Below are positions 42,642 through 50,391 of a stretch of DNA of 64,000 nt, in pieces. Under the pieces are notes generated by a model that was not told the DNA's origin, searched no databases, and saw only the letters and a list, made by a program, of their open reading frames with translations. The position numbers and the translations under genes were made by a program. Position 1 is the stretch's first letter. Every line of letters begins with the position of its first letter. The stretch comes from Flavobacterium poyangense (GTDB lineage: Bacteria; Bacteroidota; Bacteroidia; Flavobacteriales; Flavobacteriaceae). The stretch covers positions 533,113-597,112 of the forward strand of contig NZ_JAALLN010000001.1 of NCBI RefSeq assembly GCF_011751075.1, given 5' to 3'.

Positions 42642-44618
42642 ATGACTTTTCAAGAACAAATACAACAAGGAATTCCCTCTATATTACCATTAAAAAAAGA
42701 ATACGATTTAGCGATTAATCACGCGCCAAAACGAAAAGAAATTCTTTCTGCCGAAGAAAAAAAACTGGCCCTGAAAAACGCATTGCGTTATTTTGATTCC
42801 AAACATCACGCCGAATTAATTCCTGAATTCTCAGAAGAATTAGAAACTTATGGTCGTATTTATATGTACCGTCTGCGTCCGGATTACAGAATGTACGCCA
42901 GACCCATTGACGAATATCCGGGAAAATCAGTACAAGCAAAAGCGATTATGCATATGATTCAGAACAATCTGGATTATGCTGTTGCGCAACATCCGCATGA
43001 ACTTATTACCTATGGCGGTAACGGAGCTGTTTTTCAGAACTGGGCGCAATATTTATTGACCATGCAATACTTGTCTGAAATGACAGACGAACAAACTTTA
43101 ACCATGTACTCAGGTCACCCAATGGGATTATTTCCTTCGCATGCAGAAGCACCAAGAGTTGTGGTTACCAACGGAATGGTAATTCCGAATTATTCGAAAC
43201 CTGACGATTGGGAAAAAATGAATGCCTTAGGGGTTTCACAATACGGACAAATGACAGCCGGAAGTTATATGTACATTGGACCACAAGGAATTGTACACGG
43301 AACAACCATTACCGTTTTAAATGGTTTTAGAAAAATAAAACAAAATCCGGAAGGCAGTTTATTTGTAACATCCGGTCTTGGAGGAATGAGTGGTGCACAG
43401 CCAAAAGCAGGAAACATTGCCGGTTGTATCACTGTTTGTGCCGAAGTAAATCCTAAAATCACTAAAATCCGTCACGAACAAGGCTGGATCAATGAAATAG
43501 TAACTTCTACCGAAGAATTGGTAAAACGTGTTCATACTGCAAAAGCGAATAAAGAAGTGGTTTCTATTGCTTATTTAGGAAATGTGGTTGATGTTTGGGA
43601 GTGTTTCGACAAAGAAAACATCAAAGTTGACTTAGGTTCAGACCAGACTTCACTTCACAATCCCTGGGCAGGTGGTTATTATCCGGTTGGAATTTCGTTT
43701 GAAGATGCTAACGAAATGATGGCTAATAATCCTGAGTTATTCAAAGAAAAAGTTCAGGAAACCTTACGTCGCCATGCAGCAGCAATCAACAAACACACTG
43801 CAAAAGGAACTTACTTTTTTGACTACGGAAATGCATTCTTGCTAGAAGCTTCCCGTGCCGGTGCCGATGTGATGGCTGAAAACAATATCGATTTTAAGTA
43901 TCCGAGTTATGTTCAGGATATCATGGGACCTATGTGTTTTGATTACGGATTCGGACCTTTTAGATGGGTTTGTACCTCCGGAAAACCTGAAGATTTACAA
44001 AAAACAGATACCATAGCTTCTCAGGTTTTAGAAGAAATGGCAAAAACTGCTCCCAATGAAATTCAGCAGCAAATGCAGGATAACATCAAATGGATCAAAG
44101 GGGCGCAGGAAAACAAATTGGTAGTAGGTTCTCAGGCTCGTATTTTATATGCAGATGCCGAAGGACGTATTAAAATTGCTGAAGCATTTAATCAGGCGAT
44201 TGCTAAAGGCGAAATCGGCACTGTCGTTTTAGGACGTGATCATCATGACGTTTCAGGAACTGATTCTCCTTACCGTGAAACTTCAAATATTTACGATGGT
44301 TCTCGTTTTACAGCCGATATGGCCATTCATAATGTGATCGGAGACAGCTTTAGAGGTGCCACTTGGGTTTCTATACACAACGGTGGTGGTGTTGGCTGGG
44401 GAGAGGTTATAAATGGTGGATTTGGTATGGTTCTTGATGGTTCTAAAGAGGCTTCAAAACGTTTGGCATCAATGCTTTTTTGGGATGTAAACAACGGTAT
44501 TTCAAGACGAAGCTGGGCTCGAAATGACGAGGCTATTTTTGCTATAAAAAGAGCCATGGAAGTACAGCCTTTATTAAAAGTTACTTTACCTAATATTGTT
44601 GACGAAAGTTTGCTTTAA
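42642..44618 (+). CDS. hutU: Urocanate hydratase
   Basis: The 658-residue enzyme converts urocanate to imidazolonepropionate in histidine breakdown using tightly bound NAD. Conserved parts include YGGNGAVFQNWAQYLLTM near 124, VTSGLGGMSGAQPKAGNIAGC near 243 and GGGVGWGEVINGGFGMVLDG near 584. It is about 100 residues longer than the Bacillus or Pseudomonas enzymes, the longer form typical of Bacteroidota and eukaryotes. No hutH, hutI or hutG is inside the window. Confidence 0.95.
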   Translation: MTFQEQIQQGIPSILPLKKEYDLAINHAPKRKEILSAEEKKLALKNALRYFDSKHHAELIPEFSEELETYGRIYMYRLRPDYRMYARPIDEYPGKSVQAKAIMHMIQNNLDYAVAQHPHELITYGGNGAVFQNWAQYLLTMQYLSEMTDEQTLTMYSGHPMGLFPSHAEAPRVVVTNGMVIPNYSKPDDWEKMNALGVSQYGQMTAGSYMYIGPQGIVHGTTITVLNGFRKIKQNPEGSLFVTSGLGGMSGAQPKAGNIAGCITVCAEVNPKITKIRHEQGWINEIVTSTEELVKRVHTAKANKEVVSIAYLGNVVDVWECFDKENIKVDLGSDQTSLHNPWAGGYYPVGISFEDANEMMANNPELFKEKVQETLRRHAAAINKHTAKGTYFFDYGNAFLLEASRAGADVMAENNIDFKYPSYVQDIMGPMCFDYGFGPFRWVCTSGKPEDLQKTDTIASQVLEEMAKTAPNEIQQQMQDNIKWIKGAQENKLVVGSQARILYADAEGRIKIAEAFNQAIAKGEIGTVVLGRDHHDVSGTDSPYRETSNIYDGSRFTADMAIHNVIGDSFRGATWVSIHNGGGVGWGEVINGGFGMVLDGSKEASKRLASMLFWDVNNGISRRSWARNDEAIFAIKRAMEVQPLLKVTLPNIVDESLL

Positions 44619-44664
44619 TCTAGAGTTTCTTATTTTAAAATCAGAACATCAAAATTTTATAAAT

Positions 44665-45201
44665 ATGAAAACATTCAAATTAGTACCGATTTTTCTGCTT
44701 TTAATACTAACCTCCTGTAGTACTGTTAGTGTTTATTCTGATTATGATAAAAACGTAGATTTTGCACCTTATAAAACTTATGCTTTCTTTAAGCCCGGAA
44801 TTGATAAGGTTGAAATATCTGATTTGGATAAAAGACGTATACTGCGTGCCATAGATGAGCAACTGCAAGCCAAAGGTTTTACAAAAAGTGACACCCCTGA
44901 CTTGTTAGTAAACATTTTCACTAAAGCAAGAGAACAAGTAAATGTAAACCAATTTAGCGCCGGATGGGGCTATGGTTGGGGTTGGGGATGGAATCCATAC
45001 ATGATGTACGGAGGACAAACTACGGTTTCTACTTCTACTGAAGGAACTTTATACATTGATCTGATTGATGCCAAAAAGAAAGAAATGATCTGGCAAGGTG
45101 AAGGAATTGGAACACTGACTAAAAACGTAGACAAAAAAGACGAAAAGGTAGCCGAATTTGTCTCTAAAATTTTAGCTCAGTACCCACCGGTTAAAAAATA
45201 A
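44665..45201 (+). CDS. DUF4136-domain lipoprotein
   Basis: The 178-residue lipoprotein starts MKTFKLVPIFLLLILTSCSTVSV. The DUF4136 features are NVDFAPYKTYAFFKPG near 33, the glycine/tryptophan-rich segment FSAGWGYGWGWGWNPYM near 97, and LYIDLIDAKKKEMIWQGEG near 129. It is probably outer-membrane-associated, with unknown function. The ATG at 44665 is chosen over an in-frame codon overlapping hutU. Confidence 0.9.
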   Translation: MKTFKLVPIFLLLILTSCSTVSVYSDYDKNVDFAPYKTYAFFKPGIDKVEISDLDKRRILRAIDEQLQAKGFTKSDTPDLLVNIFTKAREQVNVNQFSAGWGYGWGWGWNPYMMYGGQTTVSTSTEGTLYIDLIDAKKKEMIWQGEGIGTLTKNVDKKDEKVAEFVSKILAQYPPVKK

Positions 45202-45205
45202 TTAA

Positions 45206-45213
45206 TACATTTG
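45206..45213 (+). promoter_or_regulatory. Predicted -7 element of the ilvA leader
   Basis: TACATTTG matches TAnnTTTG and lies 18 bases before the leader peptide ATG, just after the DUF4136 stop codon. No TTG is seen at the usual -33 distance. Confidence 0.6.
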
Positions 45214-45231
45214 TTTTTCAAACAACAAAAA

Positions 45232-45288
45232 ATGAACAATTTAAATAACATTATTATCGCCATTAGCATTATTGCAATTACGCAATGA
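45232..45288 (+). CDS. Isoleucine-rich leader peptide of the ilvA attenuator
   Basis: The short frame encodes MNNLNNIIIAISIIAITQ, with 7 Ile in 18 residues, all between codons 7 and 16. It lies directly upstream of an intrinsic terminator and of ilvA, whose product begins isoleucine synthesis. Slow translation of the Ile codons when charged tRNA-Ile is scarce would stall the ribosome upstream of the 2:3 hairpin. The product itself likely has no other role. Confidence 0.88.
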   Translation: MNNLNNIIIAISIIAITQ

Positions 45289-45357
45289 TGGCGAGGTGTT
45301 ATATAAATACGTAAACAAATACAATTTTATGAAACCTCCCAAATCGGGAGGTTTTTT
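45257..45357 (+). promoter_or_regulatory. Transcription attenuator of ilvA (Ile-responsive)
   Basis: Four pairing segments are visible. Segment 1 TCGCCAT (45257-45263, in the Ile codons) pairs with ATGGCGA (45288-45294). Segment 2 (45293-45308) pairs at 13 of 16 positions with segment 3 (45323-45338). Segment 3 also forms the terminator AAACCTCCC (45332-45340) with GGGAGGTTT (45346-45354), followed by six T. The 2:3 and 3:4 structures exclude each other, and 1:2 would allow termination. This is the logic of enteric amino acid attenuators. Confidence 0.85.
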
Positions 45358-45375
45358 ATTTTAATAACGAATTAA

Positions 45376-45466
45376 AAGTCGCTACGAATTACACAAATTA
45401 GCACGAATTATTTTTCTTTTAACACTAAAAATTAGCGCCAATTCACGGAATTCGTGGCAAAAAACA
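45376..45466. repeat. Inverted CACGAATT-type dispersed repeat inside the ilvA leader
   Basis: CTACGAATTACACAAATTAG near 45376 and the inverted counterpart ending ATTCACGGAATTCGTGG near 45466 face each other in the leader between the attenuator and ilvA. Related CACGAATT sequences lie at 50155, 59088 and 60084. Confidence 0.65.
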
Positions 45467-45472
45467 ACTATT

Positions 45473-46717
45473 ATGAACATATTTAACGAAGTACTTGTTG
45501 CAAAAAAGCAACTCGAAAATGTAGTTGCTCCTACGCCACTAACGCAGAATCTGAATCTTTCGGAAGAGTTTAAATCAACTATATTATTAAAAAGAGAAGA
45601 TTTACAAATTGTCCGGTCGTACAAAATCAGAGGTGCCTACAACAAGATTTCTTCGTTAAACGATCCCGAAAAAGCAGCAGGAATTGTATGTGCCAGTGCC
45701 GGAAATCATGCACAAGGTGTTGCCTACTCCTGCAATTTATTGCATATAAAAGGCAAAATTTACATGCCAAAAACAACCCCAAAGCAAAAAGTAAAACAGG
45801 TACAACTATTCGGGAAATCGTTTGTTGAAATTGTTCTTACCGGTGATACTTTTGATGATGCCTATGCCTCTGCTACTGCAGATGCTCTGGAAAGTCACAA
45901 AACCTTCATTCATCCTTTTGATGATTTAAAAGTCATTGCAGGTCAAGGAACAGTCGGACTGGAAATTCTGGACCATTACAAAAATCCTATAGATTATGTC
46001 TTCGTTCCAATTGGCGGTGGCGGACTAGCTTCGGGTTTGTCAGAAGTTTTTAAACATTTGAGCCCTGACACTAAAATTATTGGTGTTGAACCTCAGGGAG
46101 CCCCATCAATGAAAAATTCTATACAGGAAGGAAAAAACACGGCATTAAAAACCATTGATAAGTTTGTTGACGGAGCAGCTGTCAAACAAGTTGGCGATCA
46201 GACTTTTGATATTTGCCGTAAAAATCTGGACGATATCATTCTTGTTCCAGAAGGAAAAGTGTGTACTACAATTTTGAGATTGTACAATGAAGAAGCAATG
46301 GTTGTTGAACCCGCAGGTGCTTTGACAATCGCTGCCTTAGATTTTTATAAAGACAAAATAAAAAACAAAAATGTAGTCTGTGTGGTAAGCGGAAGCAATA
46401 ACGACATCGAAAGAACGGCAGAAATTAAAGAACGTTCTTTACTTTACGAAGGATTGATGCATTATTTTATGATTCAGTTCCCACAACGACCAGGTGCTTT
46501 AAAAGAGTTTGTAAATAATATTCTTGGTCCCGATGATGACATCACTTATTTTCAGTTTCACAAGAAAAACAATCGCGAAGTTGGGTCTGTCGTTGTTGGT
46601 TTAGAATTAAAGAACAAAAAAGACATCAAGTCAATCCAATTGAATATGACCAAAAATGGTTTCGAATTTCAATATCTGAATGACAATCAGGATTTATTTA
46701 CACAGCTGATAGGTTAA
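45473..46717 (+). CDS. ilvA: Threonine dehydratase (biosynthetic type)
   Basis: The 414-residue PLP enzyme deaminates threonine to 2-oxobutanoate, the first committed step to isoleucine. The PLP lysine is in REDLQIVRSYKIRGAYNK near residue 49, CASAGNHAQGVAYSC near 77 and PIGGGGLASGL near 182 are cofactor loops. The C-terminal part (about 325-414, with MIQFPQRPGALKEFVNNILGPDDDITYFQF) is the ACT-like regulatory domain expected to bind isoleucine. Dual control is likely, by leader attenuation and feedback. Confidence 0.95.
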   Translation: MNIFNEVLVAKKQLENVVAPTPLTQNLNLSEEFKSTILLKREDLQIVRSYKIRGAYNKISSLNDPEKAAGIVCASAGNHAQGVAYSCNLLHIKGKIYMPKTTPKQKVKQVQLFGKSFVEIVLTGDTFDDAYASATADALESHKTFIHPFDDLKVIAGQGTVGLEILDHYKNPIDYVFVPIGGGGLASGLSEVFKHLSPDTKIIGVEPQGAPSMKNSIQEGKNTALKTIDKFVDGAAVKQVGDQTFDICRKNLDDIILVPEGKVCTTILRLYNEEAMVVEPAGALTIAALDFYKDKIKNKNVVCVVSGSNNDIERTAEIKERSLLYEGLMHYFMIQFPQRPGALKEFVNNILGPDDDITYFQFHKKNNREVGSVVVGLELKNKKDIKSIQLNMTKNGFEFQYLNDNQDLFTQLIG

Positions 46718-46766
46718 AAATAACGTTAAATGATAAATATCAGAAAGCAAACCCTTAGTTATACTG

Positions 46767-46774
46767 TATTTTTG
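46767..46774 (+). promoter_or_regulatory. Predicted -7 element of the globin gene
   Basis: TATTTTTG matches TAnnTTTG and lies 24 bases before the ATG at 46799, 50 bases after the ilvA stop. The globin gene could therefore be transcribed apart from ilvA. Confidence 0.5.
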
Positions 46775-46798
46775 CAAGCAAATTTTACTTTTACACCT

Positions 46799-47197
46799 AT
46801 GGCAACTCAAGATATTTCAAGTTTAGGCGACATCAAACTTTTGGTTAATACTTTTTATGCAAAAGTGCAGGATGATGATTTAATTGGTCCCATTTTTAAT
46901 CAAAAAATGTTAGGAAGATGGCCGGAGCATCTGGAAAAAATGTACTCCTTTTGGCAAACTATTTTATTGGAGGAACATACCTATTCCGGAAGCCCTTTTC
47001 CGCCACACAAACAACTACCGATAGATCAGGTTCATTTTGATCGCTGGATGGAAATTTTCACAACAACTGTCGATTTTTTATTTGTTGGAAAATTAGCCGA
47101 AGAAGCCAAAGCCCGTGCAGCCAATATGGCTTATATGTTCAACTACAAAATAGAATACTTTAGAAATTTAGAAGAACAGCAAAAAAAACAGCCCTAA
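46799..47197 (+). CDS. Group III truncated hemoglobin
   Basis: The 132-residue globin starts MATQDISSLGDIKLLVNTFY. The heme pocket is marked by MYSFWQTILLEEHTYSGSPFPPHKQLPI (about 46-73, with the proximal HFDRWMEIF His near 79) and conserved Tyr and Phe positions. Group III globins often function in oxygen or nitric oxide chemistry, so the role here is a guess. The ATG at 46799 follows a -7 element, so an upstream in-frame start is unlikely. Confidence 0.88.
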   Translation: MATQDISSLGDIKLLVNTFYAKVQDDDLIGPIFNQKMLGRWPEHLEKMYSFWQTILLEEHTYSGSPFPPHKQLPIDQVHFDRWMEIFTTTVDFLFVGKLAEEAKARAANMAYMFNYKIEYFRNLEEQQKKQP

Positions 47198-47276
47198 CGC
47201 AATGAAGATGTATGGACGAAACTTTATTAAAAGAAATCGTCCGTACGCTCCTGAGTGACGTAACACATAAATTGCG
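47198..47276. other. Nested inverted repeats after the globin gene
   Basis: CGCAAT (47198-47203) pairs with ATTGCG (47271-47276), enclosing TATGGACGA (47211-47219) and TCGTCCGTA (47237-47245), a 9-bp stem with one G-U pair. There is no T run, so it is not a standard terminator. It could be a structured leader for the aromatic hydroxylase gene or a processing site. A frame encoding MKMYGRNFIKRNRPYAPE lies in it (47202-47258). Confidence 0.4.
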
Positions 47277-47380
47277 ATAAACCTAATTAAAAAGATTTTT
47301 TAGGTAAAAATTTTGAGGCAAATACCAAAAAACGCATTCTAAATTCGTAATTTTACCATTCAAACTACAACGTTTTCGAA

Positions 47381-49138
47381 ATGAACCCAACTATTGAAAC
47401 AAATCCTTTATTAGAGCGATTGCCTAAACACTTAAGGCAATTCATTAAACCTCAAGACTATAGTGATTACACACCAATTAATCAGGCAGTTTGGCGTTAT
47501 GTGATGCGTAAAAATGTAGATTATTTGTCTAAAGTAGCACATCATTCGTATTTAGACGGACTAAGAAAAACGGGAATCGAAGTAGATTCCATTCCAAGTA
47601 TGTATGGAATGAATCGCATTCTGACCGAAATTGGATGGGCTGCAGTTGCGGTTGACGGATTTATTCCGCCAAATGCTTTTATGGAATTTCAAGCGTATAA
47701 CGTTTTAGTTATTGCATCAGACATCAGACAATTAGAACATATAGAATATACACCTGCTCCGGATATCATTCACGAAGGTGCCGGCCATGCTCCTATTATT
47801 GCAAATCCGGAATATGCAGAGTACCTGCGTCGTTTTGGAGAAATTGGCTGTAAAGCGATCTCTTCTCATAAAGATTATCAAATGTATGAAGCGATTCGAC
47901 TGCTTTCGATTTTGAAAGAAGCCGAAGATACGCCTCAGGAAAAAATCGACGAAGCCGAAAAAGCAGTAGCCGATTTACAAAACAATATGGGCGAATTATC
48001 TGAAATGGCCCAAATCAGAAACCTGCATTGGTGGACAGTTGAATATGGTTTGATTGGAACCGTAGAAGATCCAAAAATATATGGTGCGGGATTACTTTCT
48101 TCAATCGGAGAAAGTGCCTGGTGCATGACAGATAATGTAAAGAAAATCCCTTACGATATTTCAGCAGCCAACCAAAATTTTGACATTACACAATTACAAC
48201 CGCAATTGTATGTAACCCCTAATTTCTCGCATTTAAGTTTGATTTTAGAGGAATTTGCCAATAAAATGGCTTTGCGTACGGGAGGTCTTTCGGGAATCAA
48301 CAAGCTGATCCATTCGAATGCCTTAGGTACAATCGAATTAAGTACCGGCTTGCAGATTTCGGGTGTTTTCACTAAAGTAATTGAAGATGAAGGAAAACCG
48401 GTTTACATTCAGGCTACCGGAAAAACAGCTTTATCCTACCGCGAAAAAGAACTGGTAGGTCACGGAACACTGACGCATCCTGATGGATTCGGAAGTCCAA
48501 TCGGGAAACTAAAAGGCTTTAATTTAGCTATTGAAGATATGAGTCCAAAGGACTTACAAGCTTATAGTATCGTTGAAAATGAAGCTGTAAGACTTGAATT
48601 TGAAGGCAATATCATTGTTGAGGGTGAAATCATTACCGGCTCCAGAAATTTACATGGAGAAATTATTTTAATCAGTTTTAGAAACTGCACCGTAACTCAC
48701 GGAGAGGAGATTTTATTCCGTCCGGAATGGGGTAATTACGATATGGCAATTGGTAAAAAAGTCGTTTCGGCATTTTCCGGTCCGGCAGACGTAAACAGTT
48801 TTGATCTGATTAATAATGTTCCAAAAACAACTACTATTAAAGCGCTACATACTGACGAACGCGACGATCTGGAAGCTTTATATCAGACTGTACGTACGAT
48901 TAGAGAGAACAAAACTTCTAAATCAGAACTAAAATCTGTGTTTGAGAGAGTAAAAGAAAACCATCCAAACGATTGGTTGCTTTCTGTTGAAATTGTGGAA
49001 CTTTTGAAAGATTCACAAGAAACACAGTTATTACAAGAGGTTTTAGTACACTTAGATCAGTTGAAAACAAAACGTGCAGAAGTTGCACATTTGATTTCCG
49101 GCGGTTTAGATTTAATTTTTGACAAAGAAGCGGTTTAA
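47381..49138 (+). CDS. Aromatic amino acid hydroxylase (phenylalanine 4-monooxygenase type, long Bacteroidota form)
   Basis: The 585-residue enzyme has the pterin-dependent hydroxylase core (about 20-330). The iron-binding HEGAGHAPIIANPEYAEYLRRFGEIG near 130 supplies two His and the Glu set. QLEHIEYTPAPDIIHEGAGH is the family signature. The C-terminal 250 residues (beta-rich, then helical) are an extra region not present in short bacterial PhhA. It probably makes tyrosine from phenylalanine, although tryptophan hydroxylation cannot be excluded. No pterin genes are near. Confidence 0.88.
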   Translation: MNPTIETNPLLERLPKHLRQFIKPQDYSDYTPINQAVWRYVMRKNVDYLSKVAHHSYLDGLRKTGIEVDSIPSMYGMNRILTEIGWAAVAVDGFIPPNAFMEFQAYNVLVIASDIRQLEHIEYTPAPDIIHEGAGHAPIIANPEYAEYLRRFGEIGCKAISSHKDYQMYEAIRLLSILKEAEDTPQEKIDEAEKAVADLQNNMGELSEMAQIRNLHWWTVEYGLIGTVEDPKIYGAGLLSSIGESAWCMTDNVKKIPYDISAANQNFDITQLQPQLYVTPNFSHLSLILEEFANKMALRTGGLSGINKLIHSNALGTIELSTGLQISGVFTKVIEDEGKPVYIQATGKTALSYREKELVGHGTLTHPDGFGSPIGKLKGFNLAIEDMSPKDLQAYSIVENEAVRLEFEGNIIVEGEIITGSRNLHGEIILISFRNCTVTHGEEILFRPEWGNYDMAIGKKVVSAFSGPADVNSFDLINNVPKTTTIKALHTDERDDLEALYQTVRTIRENKTSKSELKSVFERVKENHPNDWLLSVEIVELLKDSQETQLLQEVLVHLDQLKTKRAEVAHLISGGLDLIFDKEAV

Positions 49139-49151
49139 CTGCTTCTTTGTC
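49121..49151 (+). terminator. Hairpin spanning the hydroxylase stop codon
   Basis: GACAAAGAAGC (49121-49131) and GCTTCTTTGTC (49141-49151) form a perfect 11-bp stem with the TAA in the 9-base loop. There is no following T run, so it may stabilise the 3' end or cooperate with termination instead of acting as a simple intrinsic terminator. Confidence 0.55.
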
Positions 49152-49182
49152 ATTTCGACTTTAGGAGAAATCGCACTAGTAA

Positions 49183-49397
49183 TTCGACAAAGATTAACGA
49201 CATTCTTTGCGGAGTTTCTGTCGTGATTCTTCATTCTTCGGAATGACAATTGGTTGTTCGACAAAGATTAGTGACATTCTTTGCGGAGTTTCTGGTGTGA
49301 TTCCTCATTCTTCGGAATGACAATTGGTCGTTCGACAAAGATTAGTGACATTCTTTGCGGAGTTTCTGGTGTGATTCCTCATTCTTCGGAATGACAA
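49183..49397. repeat. Three 74-bp tandem repeats with TTCG-capped hairpins
   Basis: Units starting TTCGACAAAGATTA at 49183, 49257 and 49331 repeat with an exact 74-base period. Each contains TTTGCGGAGTTTCTG and the self-complementary TCATTCTTCGGAATGA, a 6-bp stem with a TTCG loop. The first unit is the most divergent. The array fills most of the 346-base gap between the hydroxylase and DUF4230 genes. Confidence 0.92.
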
Positions 49398-49484
49398 AAT
49401 CATTATAGATGATTTTGTAAACAGTTCTACAAAAAAAACTCTGTGCCTTTGCACCTTTGTACCTTTGCACCTCTCCCCCTAAAA

Positions 49485-50114
49485 CTACAGCTTCAAATCC
49501 CGATTAAAATCTTTATCAGACTCAATCGTTTTTCCATTGTATTGCAGTTTCCATCCCATTGAATTTGTTAGAATTAAAATCTTTGATAATTCACTGATCA
49601 ATCTGTTTTGGGCATTGGTTTTTAAAGATGATTTTTCGATTTTTTTGGCCAGATTTGCTTTTACCGATTTATTAATCTTATTGTAATCATCACCCGTAAA
49701 CGGATTCAGTTTACTTTGTTCTACATCATAAAACTGAATGTCCGGATTGATTGTGATTTCTTCTTTTGGAATATTCAGAATCGTGATTGTTTTGTTCTTT
49801 TCATCTATATCGTATTTCATTTGATGCAAATCATACGCTACCGTAACATTTGCATTTACTACAATAAGCGCTTTTTTCTCAAAAGAAATCATGTCCATCA
49901 AATACTTCTGCTGGTTTTTATAGGTGATCACTTCAGAGAAATGCCCCTCGGTAACTACCAATTTCCCAACGTTTAAGATTTGTTGCTGGATTAAATTGGT
50001 ATTGTACTCGATCGCAGAATCGTCTCCTTTTTTAAATTCGCAATATTTAAAAGCCAAAATCACAGCGACCACAGTCACCGTTAGCACCAAAATTCTTTTT
50101 ATCAGGTTTTGCAT
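49485..50114 (-). CDS. DUF4230 family membrane-anchored protein
   Basis: The 209-residue protein has one N-terminal transmembrane helix (ILVLTVTVVAVILAFKYC) and a soluble domain matching DUF4230 in style (VGKLVVTEGHFSEVITYK near 50, VNANVTVAYDLHQMKYDID near 85). The family often occurs in Bacteroidota and some Firmicutes, with unknown function. It is transcribed alone on the minus strand. Confidence 0.82.
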   Translation of the reverse strand: MQNLIKRILVLTVTVVAVILAFKYCEFKKGDDSAIEYNTNLIQQQILNVGKLVVTEGHFSEVITYKNQQKYLMDMISFEKKALIVVNANVTVAYDLHQMKYDIDEKNKTITILNIPKEEITINPDIQFYDVEQSKLNPFTGDDYNKINKSVKANLAKKIEKSSLKTNAQNRLISELSKILILTNSMGWKLQYNGKTIESDKDFNRDLKL

Positions 50115-50149
50115 TCTATTAAATTATTTAGACCAATTTACTGGTTTTT

Positions 50150-50235
50150 TTGCCACGAATTGCGCGAATTAACACGAATTATTTTTTTTAATCTGTTACG
50201 AAATAAAAAAACTGCCACAGATTGCACTGATTAAA
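50150..50235. repeat. Adjacent GCCACGAATT and GCCACAGATT dispersed repeats
   Basis: TGCCACGAATTGCGCGAATT with ACACGAATTA (about 50150-50180) is followed by CTGCCACAGATTGCACTGAT (about 50213-50232). These resemble two repeat families that I remember from intergenic DNA of Flavobacteria. The 277-base gap before the TamA-like gene contains no coding region. Confidence 0.75.
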
Positions 50236-50391
50236 AGGATTTGCTTCTGAATCAACAACATTATTAAGCAATCTAATTCAGGCTTTTAAATTGAATTTAT
50301 CAAATCAAAAAATTAAACAATATACGCAAAAAACATATTCGTAAAATTGCTTCGCCTGTTCGCTATCGCTCGGGTCGTGGCAAAAAAACTT

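Noticed and set aside
47202..47258. Leader peptide for the aromatic hydroxylase (MKMYGRNFIKRNRPYAPE)
   Set aside because: Only two Tyr and one Phe, no following terminator with T run and no -7 element were found. Kept only as a structured region.
49183..49397. Possible CRISPR-like array
   Set aside because: The whole 74-base unit is repeated, so there are no unique spacers.
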